Source of the DNA: Lacticaseibacillus mingshuiensis
GTDB lineage: Bacteria > Bacillota > Bacilli > Lactobacillales > Lactobacillaceae
Direction: 5' to 3'
Assembly (NCBI RefSeq): GCF_016861785.1
Contig: NZ_BOLS01000001.1
Coordinates: forward strand, 186,001 to 250,000
Length of the DNA: 64,000 nt
Positions 9,497 to 18,459 of the stretch are shown piece after piece. Each line of letters opens with the position of its first letter. The first letter of the stretch is position 1. The translations under genes and the position numbers were made by a program. The notes beneath the pieces are model-generated. The model was not told the DNA's origin. It was given only the letters and a program-made list of their open reading frames with translations, and searched no databases.

Positions 9497-9629
9497 GAGA
9501 CACCTAGCCCTGCGCTGAAGCCTCGCCTTGCGACAAAAATCCCAGCCCCTCGCCTGCCGAGTTGTCTGCGACGTCTTTTTGCTAAAACGGGTGTATCATC
9601 CTAAGCAAACAGAGCGAGGAGGCTTAAAA

Positions 9630-10256
9630 ATGTTGGAGTTTGATTGGCAACAATTCGAGACGCGCGAATATTCGCGTCGGCAAGAAACAAGTTTCGTGAC
9701 CCTGACGACCCGCGGTTATTTGACGGTGGAAGGCGAGGCCCCGCTGCGCACGCATGATCCGGCGTTTCTGACGCAGGCGCTGCTGCTGGAGACGATCGCC
9801 GCGCGCATCAGCGAAGGCCCCGACGCCGGCATCCCGATCTCGGGGTTTCGCAGCTACCGGCCGTATCCGGTGCAGGCGGTCTGGTCGGGCGGCCCGACGA
9901 TCGCCAGCCGCCAGCACTTTCAGTTGTGGCTCAAGCAGCCGCTGTTTGTGACAAAAAAGGCAGTCGGCGCGGCCATCACGGCGCTTGAAATGGGACCGGA
10001 GGCGAAACCGATTCAATTCAAGCAGCTAGAGGAAGGCACCGAGATCCAGATCTCCAGTCCAGAAACGCTCACGGACGCCAGCCCCGCTTGGCAGACGCTC
10101 ACGGCGGCGGTTCAGGCGAAAAATCTGGACCTGCGCCTGCCCAATACGCATCGCGAGGTCTATCTGGATGGCGTCCGCAAAGAAAATGTGCTGGTGCGGC
10201 TGGCCATCGAGTCGGTGCCGGGGCCGATCGATGCGCGGATGATCACGGTGAACTGA
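9630..10256 (+). CDS. GyrI-like small-molecule-binding domain protein
   Basis: Stand-alone GyrI/SOUL-type effector-binding domain of 208 residues. Relatives bind hydrophobic small molecules, and some are hydrolases; no DNA-binding domain is present. The start at 9630 is chosen because GAGGAGG lies 8 bp before it; in-frame sequence further upstream lacks a ribosome site. Recognisable blocks are LEFDWQQFETREY at the N-terminus, VTLTTRGYLTVEGEAP, and YRPYPVQAVW. Ligand unknown. Confidence 0.75.
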   Translation: MLEFDWQQFETREYSRRQETSFVTLTTRGYLTVEGEAPLRTHDPAFLTQALLLETIAARISEGPDAGIPISGFRSYRPYPVQAVWSGGPTIASRQHFQLWLKQPLFVTKKAVGAAITALEMGPEAKPIQFKQLEEGTEIQISSPETLTDASPAWQTLTAAVQAKNLDLRLPNTHREVYLDGVRKENVLVRLAIESVPGPIDARMITVN

Positions 10257-10283
10257 AAACGGTCGGCGCGCCTATATAAAAAT

Positions 10284-10316
10284 CGCAATTTCCACGGGTT
10301 GGGAATTGCGTTTTTT
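10284..10316 (+). terminator. Terminator after the GyrI-like gene
   Basis: CGCAATTTCC pairs with GGGAATTGCG (one G-U pair), followed by six T. Confidence 0.9.
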
Positions 10317-10382
10317 GTTTACTGCGATCCGCAAATTAAATAGCCAGCCACCAAACTTTTTTCCCTGCGTCGTCCCTCGTGC

Positions 10383-10396
10383 CATATTATGTCGCG
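10383..10396 (+). promoter_or_regulatory. Shared 14-bp promoter motif, copy 1
   Basis: CATATTATGTCGCG recurs exactly on the minus strand at 12329-12342, upstream of another small membrane protein gene. Similarity continues downstream (TATG, then a -10-like TATTCT). An inverted ATGTCGC/GCGACAT pair (10389-10419) also lies here. Probably a common regulator site or promoter. Confidence 0.6.
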
Positions 10397-10452
10397 CCGC
10401 TATGTTATTCTTGCGACATCAATTGTTGGCACCATAGAAAGGAAGTTAAAAA

Positions 10453-10923
10453 ATGGGTTATCAACGCGACCAAAATTATGCGAATCGAAATGTCAGTCAG
10501 GGCAAAGGCTTCAAATGTCCGGTGTGCGGGTCGTTTGTCCGGGCCGGCTATGATTACTGCCCAAATTGCGGTGAAGTGATCACCGGCTCAAGCACGAGCG
10601 GCGGACTGAGCGACGATGAAGTCGAATATATTTACTCTGTGTCGGACTGGAAAATCGGCGAAATGATCATGCTCTTTTGGGCCCTTGTTGCGTCGGCGGC
10701 TGGCCTTTGGTGCAGCACCAATCTCCCGTTTCTGGCATTTTTCGGGTTTATTATTTTGTTCATCACACTGATCTTCGGCGCAGCCATGTTGCGCAACCGG
10801 ATTCGAGATCATGCCGACACGTATCGCGGCTGGTTCTCGCGCTGGTTCCGCTATGTGACCCCGAGCCTGATCATCATTTTATCGATCAAGGCGATGATCA
10901 ATTTTGCCATCAACAACCACTAA
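10453..10923 (+). CDS. Zinc-ribbon membrane protein
   Basis: 156 residues with an N-terminal zinc ribbon (CPVC at 22-25, CPNC at 36-39), a short linker, and about three hydrophobic helices (around 73-90, 92-112 and 134-152). Such zinc-ribbon/membrane proteins are common in Firmicutes but mostly uncharacterised. AAAGGAAG precedes the ATG by 7 bp. It shares a promoter motif with the membrane gene at 11997-12287; the WYL regulator lies between them, so co-regulation is plausible. Confidence 0.85.
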   Translation: MGYQRDQNYANRNVSQGKGFKCPVCGSFVRAGYDYCPNCGEVITGSSTSGGLSDDEVEYIYSVSDWKIGEMIMLFWALVASAAGLWCSTNLPFLAFFGFIILFITLIFGAAMLRNRIRDHADTYRGWFSRWFRYVTPSLIIILSIKAMINFAINNH

Positions 10924-10950
10924 AAAAGGCGGCCGCGTGCCGCCTTTTTT
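10922..10950. terminator. Bidirectional terminator
   Basis: AAAAAAGGCGGC and GCCGCCTTTTTT are perfect inverted repeats with a 5-nt loop. It serves the convergent zinc-ribbon and WYL genes. Confidence 0.95.
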
Positions 10951-11908
10951 AGTCCCGTTCATACTGCGCAACGGCCTGCCGCAGCTGATCTTTGAGCTGC
11001 GCGACCAGCGATGGCGGCGAGATCAGCTGCACCTGCGCGCCTTCGCTGAGCAGCCACATCAACGCGCCCGCCGCGTATGCCCGCGCCTCGATCACCACCC
11101 CGCCGCGTTCGCACGGTCGAATGATTTTCGACTCCGGAAAGCGGTCCAGCGCGGTCTGCGGGTAGATCCAGCACTTGAATTGCAGGGTGGTCAGCTCGCC
11201 TTTGCGCTGCAGGTACGTATTTTTCCGGTAGTCTTGCAGGGAAAATCGGTTGGCGGGGTCCGGCATCGCGGCGGACGCAATATCACCGATCGCGAGGATG
11301 CGGTCGACGCGATACGTCCAGTAGCCGTGATGTTCGCGGCTTTGCATCGCCACATAAAAATAGTAGTTATCAAAAAATAAACTTTCGGGACGGCCGTGCT
11401 GAATAGTCTGCGGCCCGCCATCACTGCCCGTGTAACTGAAGGCGATCTCCTGGTGGCGCAAGATCAATGGGGCCAGTTCCAGCAATCGCGGCAACAGCGC
11501 CTTTGCATTGGGCAGCGGCACGTAACTGGCCTTGGCCATCTGAAGATAATCGTGGCCGAGTTCTCGATGGCGCGGCGACAGCTGATCCTCCAGCATCGCA
11601 AGCGTCGCCATCATCTCATCTTTGGGCAGGCCGCGGCTCGCGAGCAAAATGTGGGCGCACGCGATCACCGCCGAAAATGTCTCGGTGGAGGAGTTTTTAT
11701 TCAGCGTGACGACCTCGCCATCTCGCTCGAGCGTCGCGGGGAAATCATATTCCAGCAACGTATTTTTGATAACGGCGAGGTCGCGCTGAAAGGTGCGCCT
11801 CGCCGCTTCTTTGTGATAGCGGCGACACCAGTCTTCGTAAGTCAGCGCGTCGCCTTGCATTAGGCGAACCAACATGTCAACGGTGCGTTCCGGACTACTT
11901 TGGCGCAT
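10949..11908 (-). CDS. WYL-domain transcriptional regulator
   Basis: Helix-turn-helix plus WYL-domain regulator of 319 residues; WYL domains bind small ligands or nucleic acids and often control defence or stress genes. The N-terminus (SSPERTVDMLVRLMQG...FQRDLAVIKNTL) is the winged HTH. The WYL part is around YFYVAMQSREHHGYWTYRVDRI. A conserved C-terminal extension (GALMWLLSEGAQVQLISP) follows. The start at 11908 is used because GGGAGG lies 8 bp upstream; the longer frame reads through the operator. The gene start is embedded in a long inverted repeat (11914-11958), pointing to autoregulation. Confidence 0.88.
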   Translation of the reverse strand: MRQSSPERTVDMLVRLMQGDALTYEDWCRRYHKEAARRTFQRDLAVIKNTLLEYDFPATLERDGEVVTLNKNSSTETFSAVIACAHILLASRGLPKDEMMATLAMLEDQLSPRHRELGHDYLQMAKASYVPLPNAKALLPRLLELAPLILRHQEIAFSYTGSDGGPQTIQHGRPESLFFDNYYFYVAMQSREHHGYWTYRVDRILAIGDIASAAMPDPANRFSLQDYRKNTYLQRKGELTTLQFKCWIYPQTALDRFPESKIIRPCERGGVVIEARAYAAGALMWLLSEGAQVQLISPPSLVAQLKDQLRQAVAQYERD

Positions 11909-11913
11909 CAAAA

Positions 11914-11958
11914 CGCCTCCCATCATTTTCCCTAGTATGACGGAAATGATGAGAGGCG
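11914..11958 (-). promoter_or_regulatory. Promoter and inverted-repeat operator of the WYL regulator
   Basis: Arms CGCCTCCCATCATTTTCC and GGAAATGATGAGAGGCG pair over ~17 bp with one or two mismatches. On the minus strand -35 TTGCCG and -10 CATACT, 17 bp apart, lie in and after the left arm, so a protein bound here would block the promoter. The right arm includes the ribosome site. Confidence 0.75.
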
Positions 11959-11996
11959 GCAAGTTATAATAACATTTTCAAATTAATTTTTCGTGC

Positions 11997-12287
11997 TCAA
12001 TATCGGTCGCGCCACCAAATATAGACGACCCCTGCGAGAAGTGCTAGGACGATGTAGCCGATCCACTTGCCGAAATCCAAGGCGCCAAGCAGTGCGGAGC
12101 CGTGCATCATGCTGAAGAACAGCCAGATGTACATCGCGGCCCAAAAGACCGGCAAGGCGACGACGAGAAACACTAAAAATAGGTGCTCGGTCTCGCCAAA
12201 CCACCACAGTGACCCCACGATCACCCCGATTGCCAAGATCAGCATCAACACGGCCTTCACACCAAAGACAAGCGTCATTCCAAACAT
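11997..12287 (-). CDS. Small three-helix membrane protein
   Basis: 96 residues, almost entirely hydrophobic, with about three transmembrane helices (roughly 5-30, 36-58 and 72-92) and a WWRDRY tail. The start at 12287 is chosen for AAGGGGCGG 3 bp upstream. No family recognised. It shares the CATATTATGTCGCG promoter motif with the zinc-ribbon membrane protein on the other side of the WYL regulator. Confidence 0.75.
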   Translation of the reverse strand: MFGMTLVFGVKAVLMLILAIGVIVGSLWWFGETEHLFLVFLVVALPVFWAAMYIWLFFSMMHGSALLGALDFGKWIGYIVLALLAGVVYIWWRDRY

Positions 12288-12328
12288 AACCGCCCCTTCT
12301 TTCTTATTGGAGCAGTGTAGCATATCAC

Positions 12329-12342
12329 CGCGACATAATATG
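12329..12342 (-). promoter_or_regulatory. Shared 14-bp promoter motif, copy 2
   Basis: Minus-strand CATATTATGTCGCG, identical to 10383-10396, followed by TATGC and a -10-like TACACT about 35 bp before the ATG at 12287. Confidence 0.6.
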
Positions 12343-12465
12343 ACGGTTACGCGAAGGCAGGCGAAAAATCTTGGGCACGGAAAGCCGCAACCGCGTGACG
12401 CTTGGTCTAGGCGACAGTCACCCGTCAATTACTGAACATGTGTCTGCCATTGTCCCTCGGCACAA

Positions 12466-12503
12466 AAATAAACATCTGTCTTTCAATCGACAGATGTTTA
12501 TTT
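12466..12503 (-). terminator. Terminator of the helicase-NUDIX operon
   Basis: A perfect 15-bp stem (12466-12480 with 12489-12503) with loop TTTCAATC, ending in a T-rich tract on the minus strand. Confidence 0.9.
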
Positions 12504-12531
12504 AACACCAGACGTTCATTTCGGCCATCGC

Positions 12532-15435
12532 TCAATAATCAAAGTCATTCAAGGACCGATACAGCCCCGCTGGCACCGAATGCGCGAGCTTCAGCTTGAA
12601 GTTGACGAGCTTGGTCGCTTTCCCATCCGAGTTATGCTTGACCTCGTTCGTGGCGTCGATCACCTTCGCCGGGCCGAGATAATAGAAGTCGGTACCTTCA
12701 CCCTTGTCATGGTCGGATTTCTTGACGAACAACTGGATCATGCCGAAGTCGCGTTCCCCGATCAACACGCTTTCCACGGCGCTGGTCGTGGTGCGCCCGC
12801 TTTTGGAATACCAGCGCATGGTACTGCGATCGATAAATTGGTCGTCATAAGCCATTTTATTTTGAAACTTCTCCGTTTTTTCTAGCGCGATAAACACGGG
12901 CACAAACCGGTGGTCGCGGCGCATCATGTAGCCGCCGACATTTTGCCCGTTTTTCTCCTGGTCCCAGTTCAGCAGGCGAATCACGTCGCTGCGATAATAT
13001 TTCTCGCCCGGCGAGAAGCGCTCCGCCAGGTCGAGCACACCATTTTGCAGCTCATACTGGTTGACCGCGATCGCATCGGCAGCGTATTGGCGAAAATTCG
13101 GGTCAGCCAGCGCGGCGGCAAAGGCCGGCGCCAGGGTCCACTCACCATCGCGAATGACCACCAGCGGCTCAGTCCCATAGCGCTGTACACTGCTTTTCAG
13201 CTGAAAATACTGCCCGGTCAGCCCGCGCGCCACCGACGCCACGGTCTCCGCATCGCAAAACCAGTTTCGTGCCTGCATCGCCGCCAGAATGCCGGCGTCG
13301 GTCACCTCGTTGCCGGCCAGCAGCTGCCCCAGCACCCAAGAGTCTACCGGGCGCTTGGCCACGGCGATCTCCCGGGAAAGAAAGATCAGAAATTGATATT
13401 GCTGTTTTGATAAGGGCACCGGCGGATCATCCGGCGTCACTTTCGCCCGTAGATCATAAACCGTTTTATGCGCGCGAATAATATCTTCGACTGCCACATT
13501 CCCGAACTTCGCAAAATCCAGCAGAAGCGGCGGCCGCCCCACCTTCGCTTGGAGGCTCTGATACGCCTGCTTGAATCGCAACGCGCTGCGCATATTCGCG
13601 CGGTTGACCGCCTGCAAAATATTTTTGCGCGCGACTTCCTCAAACCTGATCGTGGAGACACCGGAGATCGTCGGCGAGATCACTTTGCGACGAAGGGTAT
13701 CCTTGCTGCTGCTTTGCTTGCGCTCAAACGCCAGCGGGATCAAATAATTTTCTTTGTAATTGCCGATAAAGTCCAACACCGTCAAAAATTCCTTACCCGC
13801 CGCGCGTCGAAGCCCGCGGCCGAGTTGTTGCAGGAAGATGATGCTGGACTGGGTCGGACGCATCATGACCACTTGGTTTAAGGATGGAATATCAATGCCT
13901 TCGTTAAAAACATCGACGGTCACGATATACTGAATCTCACTATTTTCCAGGCGGCGGACGGCTTCTTCGCGAGTCGCAACGGAATCGCTGCCACTGACAA
14001 ATTCGGCGCCAATGCCCCGGGCCGTCAGTTTCTTCGCCAGTTGCGCGCCTTCCTCCAGACGGCTGACGAAGATCAATCCGTGCACGCCACCCTCGCGCGG
14101 TCCGTAATAAAAAGTCTTTGATATCAGATAATCGACGCGCTCATCGGAGACCAGGTCCTTGAGCTGCGTGGTGTCGCTAATAATTTGACCGTCTAGCTGA
14201 AAATCGGGCACACCAATATAGTGGAACGGCACCAGCATCTGATCGTCGAGCGCATCGAGCAGCGAGATCTCATAAGCCAGGTTATAATCGAAAAATTCAT
14301 AGACATTGCGCCCATCCATCCGATCTGGTGTCGCGGTCATGCCCAGCATAAAAGCGGGCTGATAATCACGTAACAGGCGCTGGTACATGGTCTCTTTTTC
14401 GCCAGCCGCATTTTCGCTGACGCGGTGGGCCTCGTCGATCAAAATATAATCGAAGGCGTCCGGGCCTAATTGCGCATAAATCTCAGGTTTGATGATCATA
14501 TTGATGGTCGCAAATAAGTACTTCGCCGAGGTGTCGCGCGACGACCCGCTGAGAATTCCGTAATCACTGTCCGGCCCGCCCAAGACCGCCTTGAAACTTT
14601 CCAGTGACTTGCGCAGAATCTGTTCGCGGTGGACCACGTACAGCAATTTACGCGGCTGGACCCGCTGCACATCAAGCGCCGCGAGAATTGTTTTGCCTGT
14701 CCCGGTCGCCGCCACGATCAGGGCTTTGCGGGCGTGTTCCTGCTCGCGCAATTCCTGAATCGCGGCGAGCGCATCCAGCTGCATGCGATTTGGCTTGATC
14801 ACCGCATAGTCGACCGGACTTTCGGCCACAGTCGCAGGCGTCGCGCTCGGCTGCGGCTGCCAGGTGCTGGTGTATTGCGCGATCCACGCGGGAGTCAGCG
14901 GCACCGCCTTTTGCCACAGGGTCGCCAGCTGGTGGGACACGTTTTTCACCACGTCGCCGCGGGCCGTCGATGTGACGCGCAGGTTCCATTCGAAATTCAC
15001 CTTCAACGCATTTTGTGTCAGGTTGGCGCTGCCGATAATCACGCTTTGAAAATCGCGGTGCTGGAAATAATAGGCCTTGGTGTGAAAACCTTCCGCCTCA
15101 ACGATGCGCACATCGAGATTGGGAATGTGCAGCAGGTCGGCGAACACCCGCGGATCGTTGAAGCCCAGATACGTCGAGGTGATCAGGCGGCCGCGAATGC
15201 CGTGCGCGGCGAGGTCCGCCAGCACGGGCTTCAGGTCCAGCAAGCCGCCGAGCGTCACAAACGCCACGGCGATCGTGAACGTCTGACTTTCGCGCAGCTC
15301 ATCTTCCAGCGCGCTGAGCACGTTTTCGTCCTTCTGATTGGTCACCAGCATCGGCTGATAAACCTCCAGTGCCTCGGTCTGGTCATCGATGAAGCCAAAA
15401 TCGGCGGCGCGGCGCAGTTCTTCTTCAGTATTCAT
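12532..15435 (-). CDS. PLD-nuclease / superfamily 2 helicase with DUF3427
   Basis: Large 967-residue protein combining an N-terminal phospholipase-D-like nuclease domain (HTKAYYF and later IIGSANLT make one HKD motif), an SF2 helicase core (Walker A AATGTGKT, DEAH box IDEAHR, motif VI QQLGRGLRR), and a long C-terminal DUF3427 region. Relatives are widespread in bacterial accessory regions and are suspected DNA-processing or defence factors; no activity is established to my knowledge. The start at 15435 overlaps the NUDIX stop codon (ATGA), implying coupled translation; the longer frame would run through the NUDIX gene. Confidence 0.9.
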   Translation of the reverse strand: MNTEEELRRAADFGFIDDQTEALEVYQPMLVTNQKDENVLSALEDELRESQTFTIAVAFVTLGGLLDLKPVLADLAAHGIRGRLITSTYLGFNDPRVFADLLHIPNLDVRIVEAEGFHTKAYYFQHRDFQSVIIGSANLTQNALKVNFEWNLRVTSTARGDVVKNVSHQLATLWQKAVPLTPAWIAQYTSTWQPQPSATPATVAESPVDYAVIKPNRMQLDALAAIQELREQEHARKALIVAATGTGKTILAALDVQRVQPRKLLYVVHREQILRKSLESFKAVLGGPDSDYGILSGSSRDTSAKYLFATINMIIKPEIYAQLGPDAFDYILIDEAHRVSENAAGEKETMYQRLLRDYQPAFMLGMTATPDRMDGRNVYEFFDYNLAYEISLLDALDDQMLVPFHYIGVPDFQLDGQIISDTTQLKDLVSDERVDYLISKTFYYGPREGGVHGLIFVSRLEEGAQLAKKLTARGIGAEFVSGSDSVATREEAVRRLENSEIQYIVTVDVFNEGIDIPSLNQVVMMRPTQSSIIFLQQLGRGLRRAAGKEFLTVLDFIGNYKENYLIPLAFERKQSSSKDTLRRKVISPTISGVSTIRFEEVARKNILQAVNRANMRSALRFKQAYQSLQAKVGRPPLLLDFAKFGNVAVEDIIRAHKTVYDLRAKVTPDDPPVPLSKQQYQFLIFLSREIAVAKRPVDSWVLGQLLAGNEVTDAGILAAMQARNWFCDAETVASVARGLTGQYFQLKSSVQRYGTEPLVVIRDGEWTLAPAFAAALADPNFRQYAADAIAVNQYELQNGVLDLAERFSPGEKYYRSDVIRLLNWDQEKNGQNVGGYMMRRDHRFVPVFIALEKTEKFQNKMAYDDQFIDRSTMRWYSKSGRTTTSAVESVLIGERDFGMIQLFVKKSDHDKGEGTDFYYLGPAKVIDATNEVKHNSDGKATKLVNFKLKLAHSVPAGLYRSLNDFDY

Positions 15436-15833
15436 TGAGGCAACCCATCTTTCGATAATTGCGGGAGGACGGGGCGATCGGTCGGCGCCCAGGTCAAGGC
15501 GCGTGCCTGATTCGCGGTGAGCCAGCGCAGCTCGTCGTGGGCAACGGTTTTGGTGATCGGCGTTTCGAATTGCGCATAAAAACAATCCAGCACGACTTCG
15601 CCAAACTCATATTCTTGATCGCCCGCCTGTTCAAAGCGGCCCAAGATCGTGGCGTCGGCGCCAAATTCTTCCTCCAGTTCGCGGCGCAGGGCCGATTGCG
15701 GCGTCTCGCCGGGCTCGATCTTGCCACCGGGAAATTCCCAGTAGCCGCCCAGATGCCGCCCGGCCGCCCGTTTACCAGCAAATAATTTGCCGTCCATAAT
15801 TATAATTGCACCCACAACTTTGATGATCGCCAT
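15432..15833 (-). CDS. NUDIX hydrolase (MutT-like)
   Basis: 133-residue NUDIX pyrophosphohydrolase with a complete box: GGKIEPGETPQSALRRELEE followed by EFGA. The opening IKVVGAIIIMDGKLFAGKR is MutT-like, so 8-oxo-dGTP or another nucleotide is a likely substrate, though NUDIX specificity cannot be read from sequence. TGGAGGCGG precedes the ATG and a -10-like TATGAT lies upstream. It overlaps the helicase by 4 bp; this pairing suggests a nucleotide-handling role beside the helicase-nuclease rather than general sanitation. Confidence 0.92.
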   Translation of the reverse strand: MAIIKVVGAIIIMDGKLFAGKRAAGRHLGGYWEFPGGKIEPGETPQSALRRELEEEFGADATILGRFEQAGDQEYEFGEVVLDCFYAQFETPITKTVAHDELRWLTANQARALTWAPTDRPVLPQLSKDGLPQ

Positions 15834-16282
15834 ATTTACCGCCTCCAGTAGCTACTTGTTGATCATACCGTAACCCCCAGGCGGAATGGAAGATCTGGCA
15901 GGCGGGAAAATGCGGTGCGGCAGGCCATCATGGGGAAAATAGGTCCCCGGGCACATTCAGAATAAAGACGAGGCGACGATTCAAAGTGCCAGTCTTTGCA
16001 CGACACAGAAACGTCGAACGCCTTGTCCCTCAAGGCCTACAGCGATTTCCCAGGCGAAAAACAAACGCGTTTCTTCTATTACATAGCACACCTTTGGACC
16101 ACCACGCCCGGCCGCCGCGCGAGGCGTCTGCACTGCATTGCTCGTGACAATATGGTACACTTCCTACTGGACAAATTTCGCAGGGCCGTGGCCTGCTGCA
16201 CAAGCAAAGGGCCGAGGCGGCGCCGGCGAAATTAGCGCGTCACTATTTTTCCCAAAGCCTGAAAAATACAAGGAGGATCATA
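15834..16282. other. Divergent intergenic region, NUDIX / dsdA
   Basis: No convincing gene. The left end holds the NUDIX promoter. Before dsdA, TGGTACACT around 16150-16158 is a candidate extended -10, and AAGGAGG lies ~6 bp before the dsdA ATG. Confidence 0.5.
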
Positions 16283-17587
16283 ATGAATATTGATGAGTTA
16301 GCCGCGTCTACGCCGATCGTTGCGGATCTGGCGGCTGGGCGCGAGGTCGTGTGGGCCAATCCGGATTATGGCAAGGCGGCGACGCTTCGGCAAACGCGCG
16401 CGGATCTGTTCGATGCGGCAGCGCGGCTGGATCGCTTCGCGCCGTATTTCGTGCACGCGTTTCCGGAAACGGCGGTGAGCGGCGGGATTCTGGAGTCGCC
16501 GGTGTTGCCGCTGCCCGCGATGAAGGCGGCGATCACGGCGCGCGAGCATTACGACTTGCCGGGCGCGCTGTATCTGAAGGCGGACAATCAACTGCCGATC
16601 AGTGGGTCGATCAAGAGTCGCGGGGGGATCTACCAGGTGTTGAAAATTGCGGAGCAGCTGGCCGTTGATGCGGGCCTGATCACTTATATGGATGATTATG
16701 CAGCGTTTGATACCCCGGCGTTCCACGATCTGTTCAGCCATTACGGCATTTCCGTGGCGTCGACCGGCAATCTCGGGCTGTCGATCGGCATCGTCGCAGC
16801 CAAACTCGGCTTCAAGGCGACGGTCCACATGTCGCACGACGCGAAGCAATGGAAAAAGGACCTCCTGCGTGAAAAAGGCGCCACGGTGGTCGAGCACGAC
16901 ACCGATTTTTCCTCGGCGATCACGGCGGGCCGACTTGCGGCTGATCAGGACCCCACCGTCTTTTTCATCGACGACGAAGGGAGCGTTGACCTGTACCTCG
17001 GCTACGCGGTCGCGGGCATTCGCCTGCAAAAGCAGCTGCGGGACGCCGGCATTCCGGTCGACGCCACGCATCCGCTGTTCGTGTACCTGCCGGCTGGCGT
17101 GGGTGGCTCCCCAAGCGGCGTCACGTTCGGGCTGAAAATGATTTTCGGCGACGCGGTCCACGCGATCTTCGCCGAGCCGACCCACGTCCCATCCGTCGTG
17201 CTGGGCATGGCGACGACGCTCAACGAGCAGATCTCGGTCTACGACATCGGGCTGGACGGCCTGACGGAAGCGGATGGACTGGCGGTCGGTCGCCCGAGCC
17301 GCCTCGCCGGCCATGAAATGCGCACCCTGCTGGACGCCATCACGACGTTCAAAGACGACCGCGTGATGGCGTACACCGCGGAGCTCATGGACACCGAGCA
17401 CATCCGCGTCGAGCCAAGCGCGACGGCCGGGTTCGCCGCCCTCCACGACGCCCAGCCGCTCCTTGCCAGCAAGTACCCCATGGCCAACGCGACCCACCTC
17501 GTTTGGGCGACCGGCGGCATGCTGGTGCCAGATGACGAATATGAGCGCGATTATACAATTGGCGAAGCGTTACTGAAAAACAAGTGA
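16283..17587 (+). CDS. dsdA: D-serine dehydratase
   Basis: PLP enzyme that deaminates D-serine to pyruvate and ammonia, both for detoxification and for carbon and nitrogen use. 434 residues, as usual for DsdA. The PLP lysine is K111 in the block PISGSIKSRGGIYQVLK. Other typical blocks are STGNLGLSIG, DDEGSVDLYLGYAVAG and the glycine loop AGVGGSPSGVTFG. Strong AAGGAGG ribosome site and a good terminator, so monocistronic. The divergent TetR-type gene downstream could regulate it, but no operator is evident. Confidence 0.96.
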   Translation: MNIDELAASTPIVADLAAGREVVWANPDYGKAATLRQTRADLFDAAARLDRFAPYFVHAFPETAVSGGILESPVLPLPAMKAAITAREHYDLPGALYLKADNQLPISGSIKSRGGIYQVLKIAEQLAVDAGLITYMDDYAAFDTPAFHDLFSHYGISVASTGNLGLSIGIVAAKLGFKATVHMSHDAKQWKKDLLREKGATVVEHDTDFSSAITAGRLAADQDPTVFFIDDEGSVDLYLGYAVAGIRLQKQLRDAGIPVDATHPLFVYLPAGVGGSPSGVTFGLKMIFGDAVHAIFAEPTHVPSVVLGMATTLNEQISVYDIGLDGLTEADGLAVGRPSRLAGHEMRTLLDAITTFKDDRVMAYTAELMDTEHIRVEPSATAGFAALHDAQPLLASKYPMANATHLVWATGGMLVPDDEYERDYTIGEALLKNK

Positions 17588-17638
17588 GCGCAATTTAGCC
17601 GCAGATTCCACGAGCGTTTTTGTTTGTGAGATAAAAAT

Positions 17639-17675
17639 AGTTCGCAGGGGAATTTTTCTCCTGCGAACTTTTTTT
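17639..17675 (+). terminator. Terminator of dsdA
   Basis: AGTTCGCAGG pairs with CCTGCGAACT, followed by seven T. Confidence 0.93.
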
Positions 17676-17723
17676 ACAACCTATCTGCCTGTTAATATTG
17701 CGCGGGCCACCACGCCGCATGAG

Positions 17724-18371
17724 TCAACTCGGACGCCGCGGCTGCCGCAACCCATTTGGCGCCGAGCCACCATACGCGCGATTCACATAAACGCGCGACT
17801 GCGCCCACACCGCATCGGCCGCACGCAGCGGCGTTTGATCATACCGCGTGTCATCGCACGCATCCACCAACAGCACCAACGCCAGCCGCACCAATTGCGC
17901 GGTTTCATTTTCGTGCATAAACCCCTGCTTGGCCTTCAGCTGCGCGGCGATCTGTTGGTACTGCTTCACCAACCCAGCATGAAACGCCGCCAGATCGGCC
18001 GCGGGCATATCTTTTTCCGTCAGGTTCCGCGCCAGCGATAAGCTCTTGAGTAGCGGCAACTGCCGGGTGACCTGGTCCGCGAAAAATTTCTGGAGCACCT
18101 GGTTATTCGTGGCACCCAACGCATTCACCAGCGTCGGTCCGAATGCCTCAAGATCCCGCAGGACTAGGGCCGTGACCAGGTTGGCCTTGGTTGGGAAACT
18201 ACGGAAGATCATTGTTTTGCCAATATTCAGATGCGTGGCCAGAGCGCTAATATTTATATCGCGATAATCTTGGAGCCGCATCTCTGTTTCAAACTCATCT
18301 AGGATCATTTTTCGCCGGGTGGCCGTGCCCATGCTCGCCCAATTCGAAGCGTGCTTCTTTGCGTTATCCAT
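17724..18371 (-). CDS. TetR-family regulator
   Basis: 215 residues: an N-terminal HTH (MILDEFETEMRLQDYRDINIS, then ALATHLNIGKTMIFRSFPTK) followed by a helical ligand domain of no recognised subfamily. The start at 18371 follows GGGGGAA by ~6 bp. Ligand unknown; the neighbours are dsdA and the 52-bp palindrome array that begins 89 bp upstream of this start. Confidence 0.85.
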   Translation of the reverse strand: MDNAKKHASNWASMGTATRRKMILDEFETEMRLQDYRDINISALATHLNIGKTMIFRSFPTKANLVTALVLRDLEAFGPTLVNALGATNNQVLQKFFADQVTRQLPLLKSLSLARNLTEKDMPAADLAAFHAGLVKQYQQIAAQLKAKQGFMHENETAQLVRLALVLLVDACDDTRYDQTPLRAADAVWAQSRVYVNRAYGGSAPNGLRQPRRPS

Positions 18372-18459
18372 CAATGATTCCCCCTTTACCCTCATTGACA
18401 GTCACTTTTCTTTGCGGTCAATTTACACCCAAACAATTTGGAAAGCAATAAATATGCTC

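Noticed and set aside
14629-15438. 269-codon frame antisense to the PLD-helicase
   Set aside because: Histidine/arginine-rich shadow of a GC-rich gene, without a ribosome site or known motifs.
15996-16235. 79-codon frame upstream of dsdA
   Set aside because: No ribosome site, arginine-rich random-looking tail, and it covers the region where the dsdA promoter must be.
16298-17497. 399-codon frame antisense to dsdA
   Set aside because: A high-GC shadow: arginine-rich and low-complexity, with no ribosome site, while dsdA on the other strand has full catalytic motifs.
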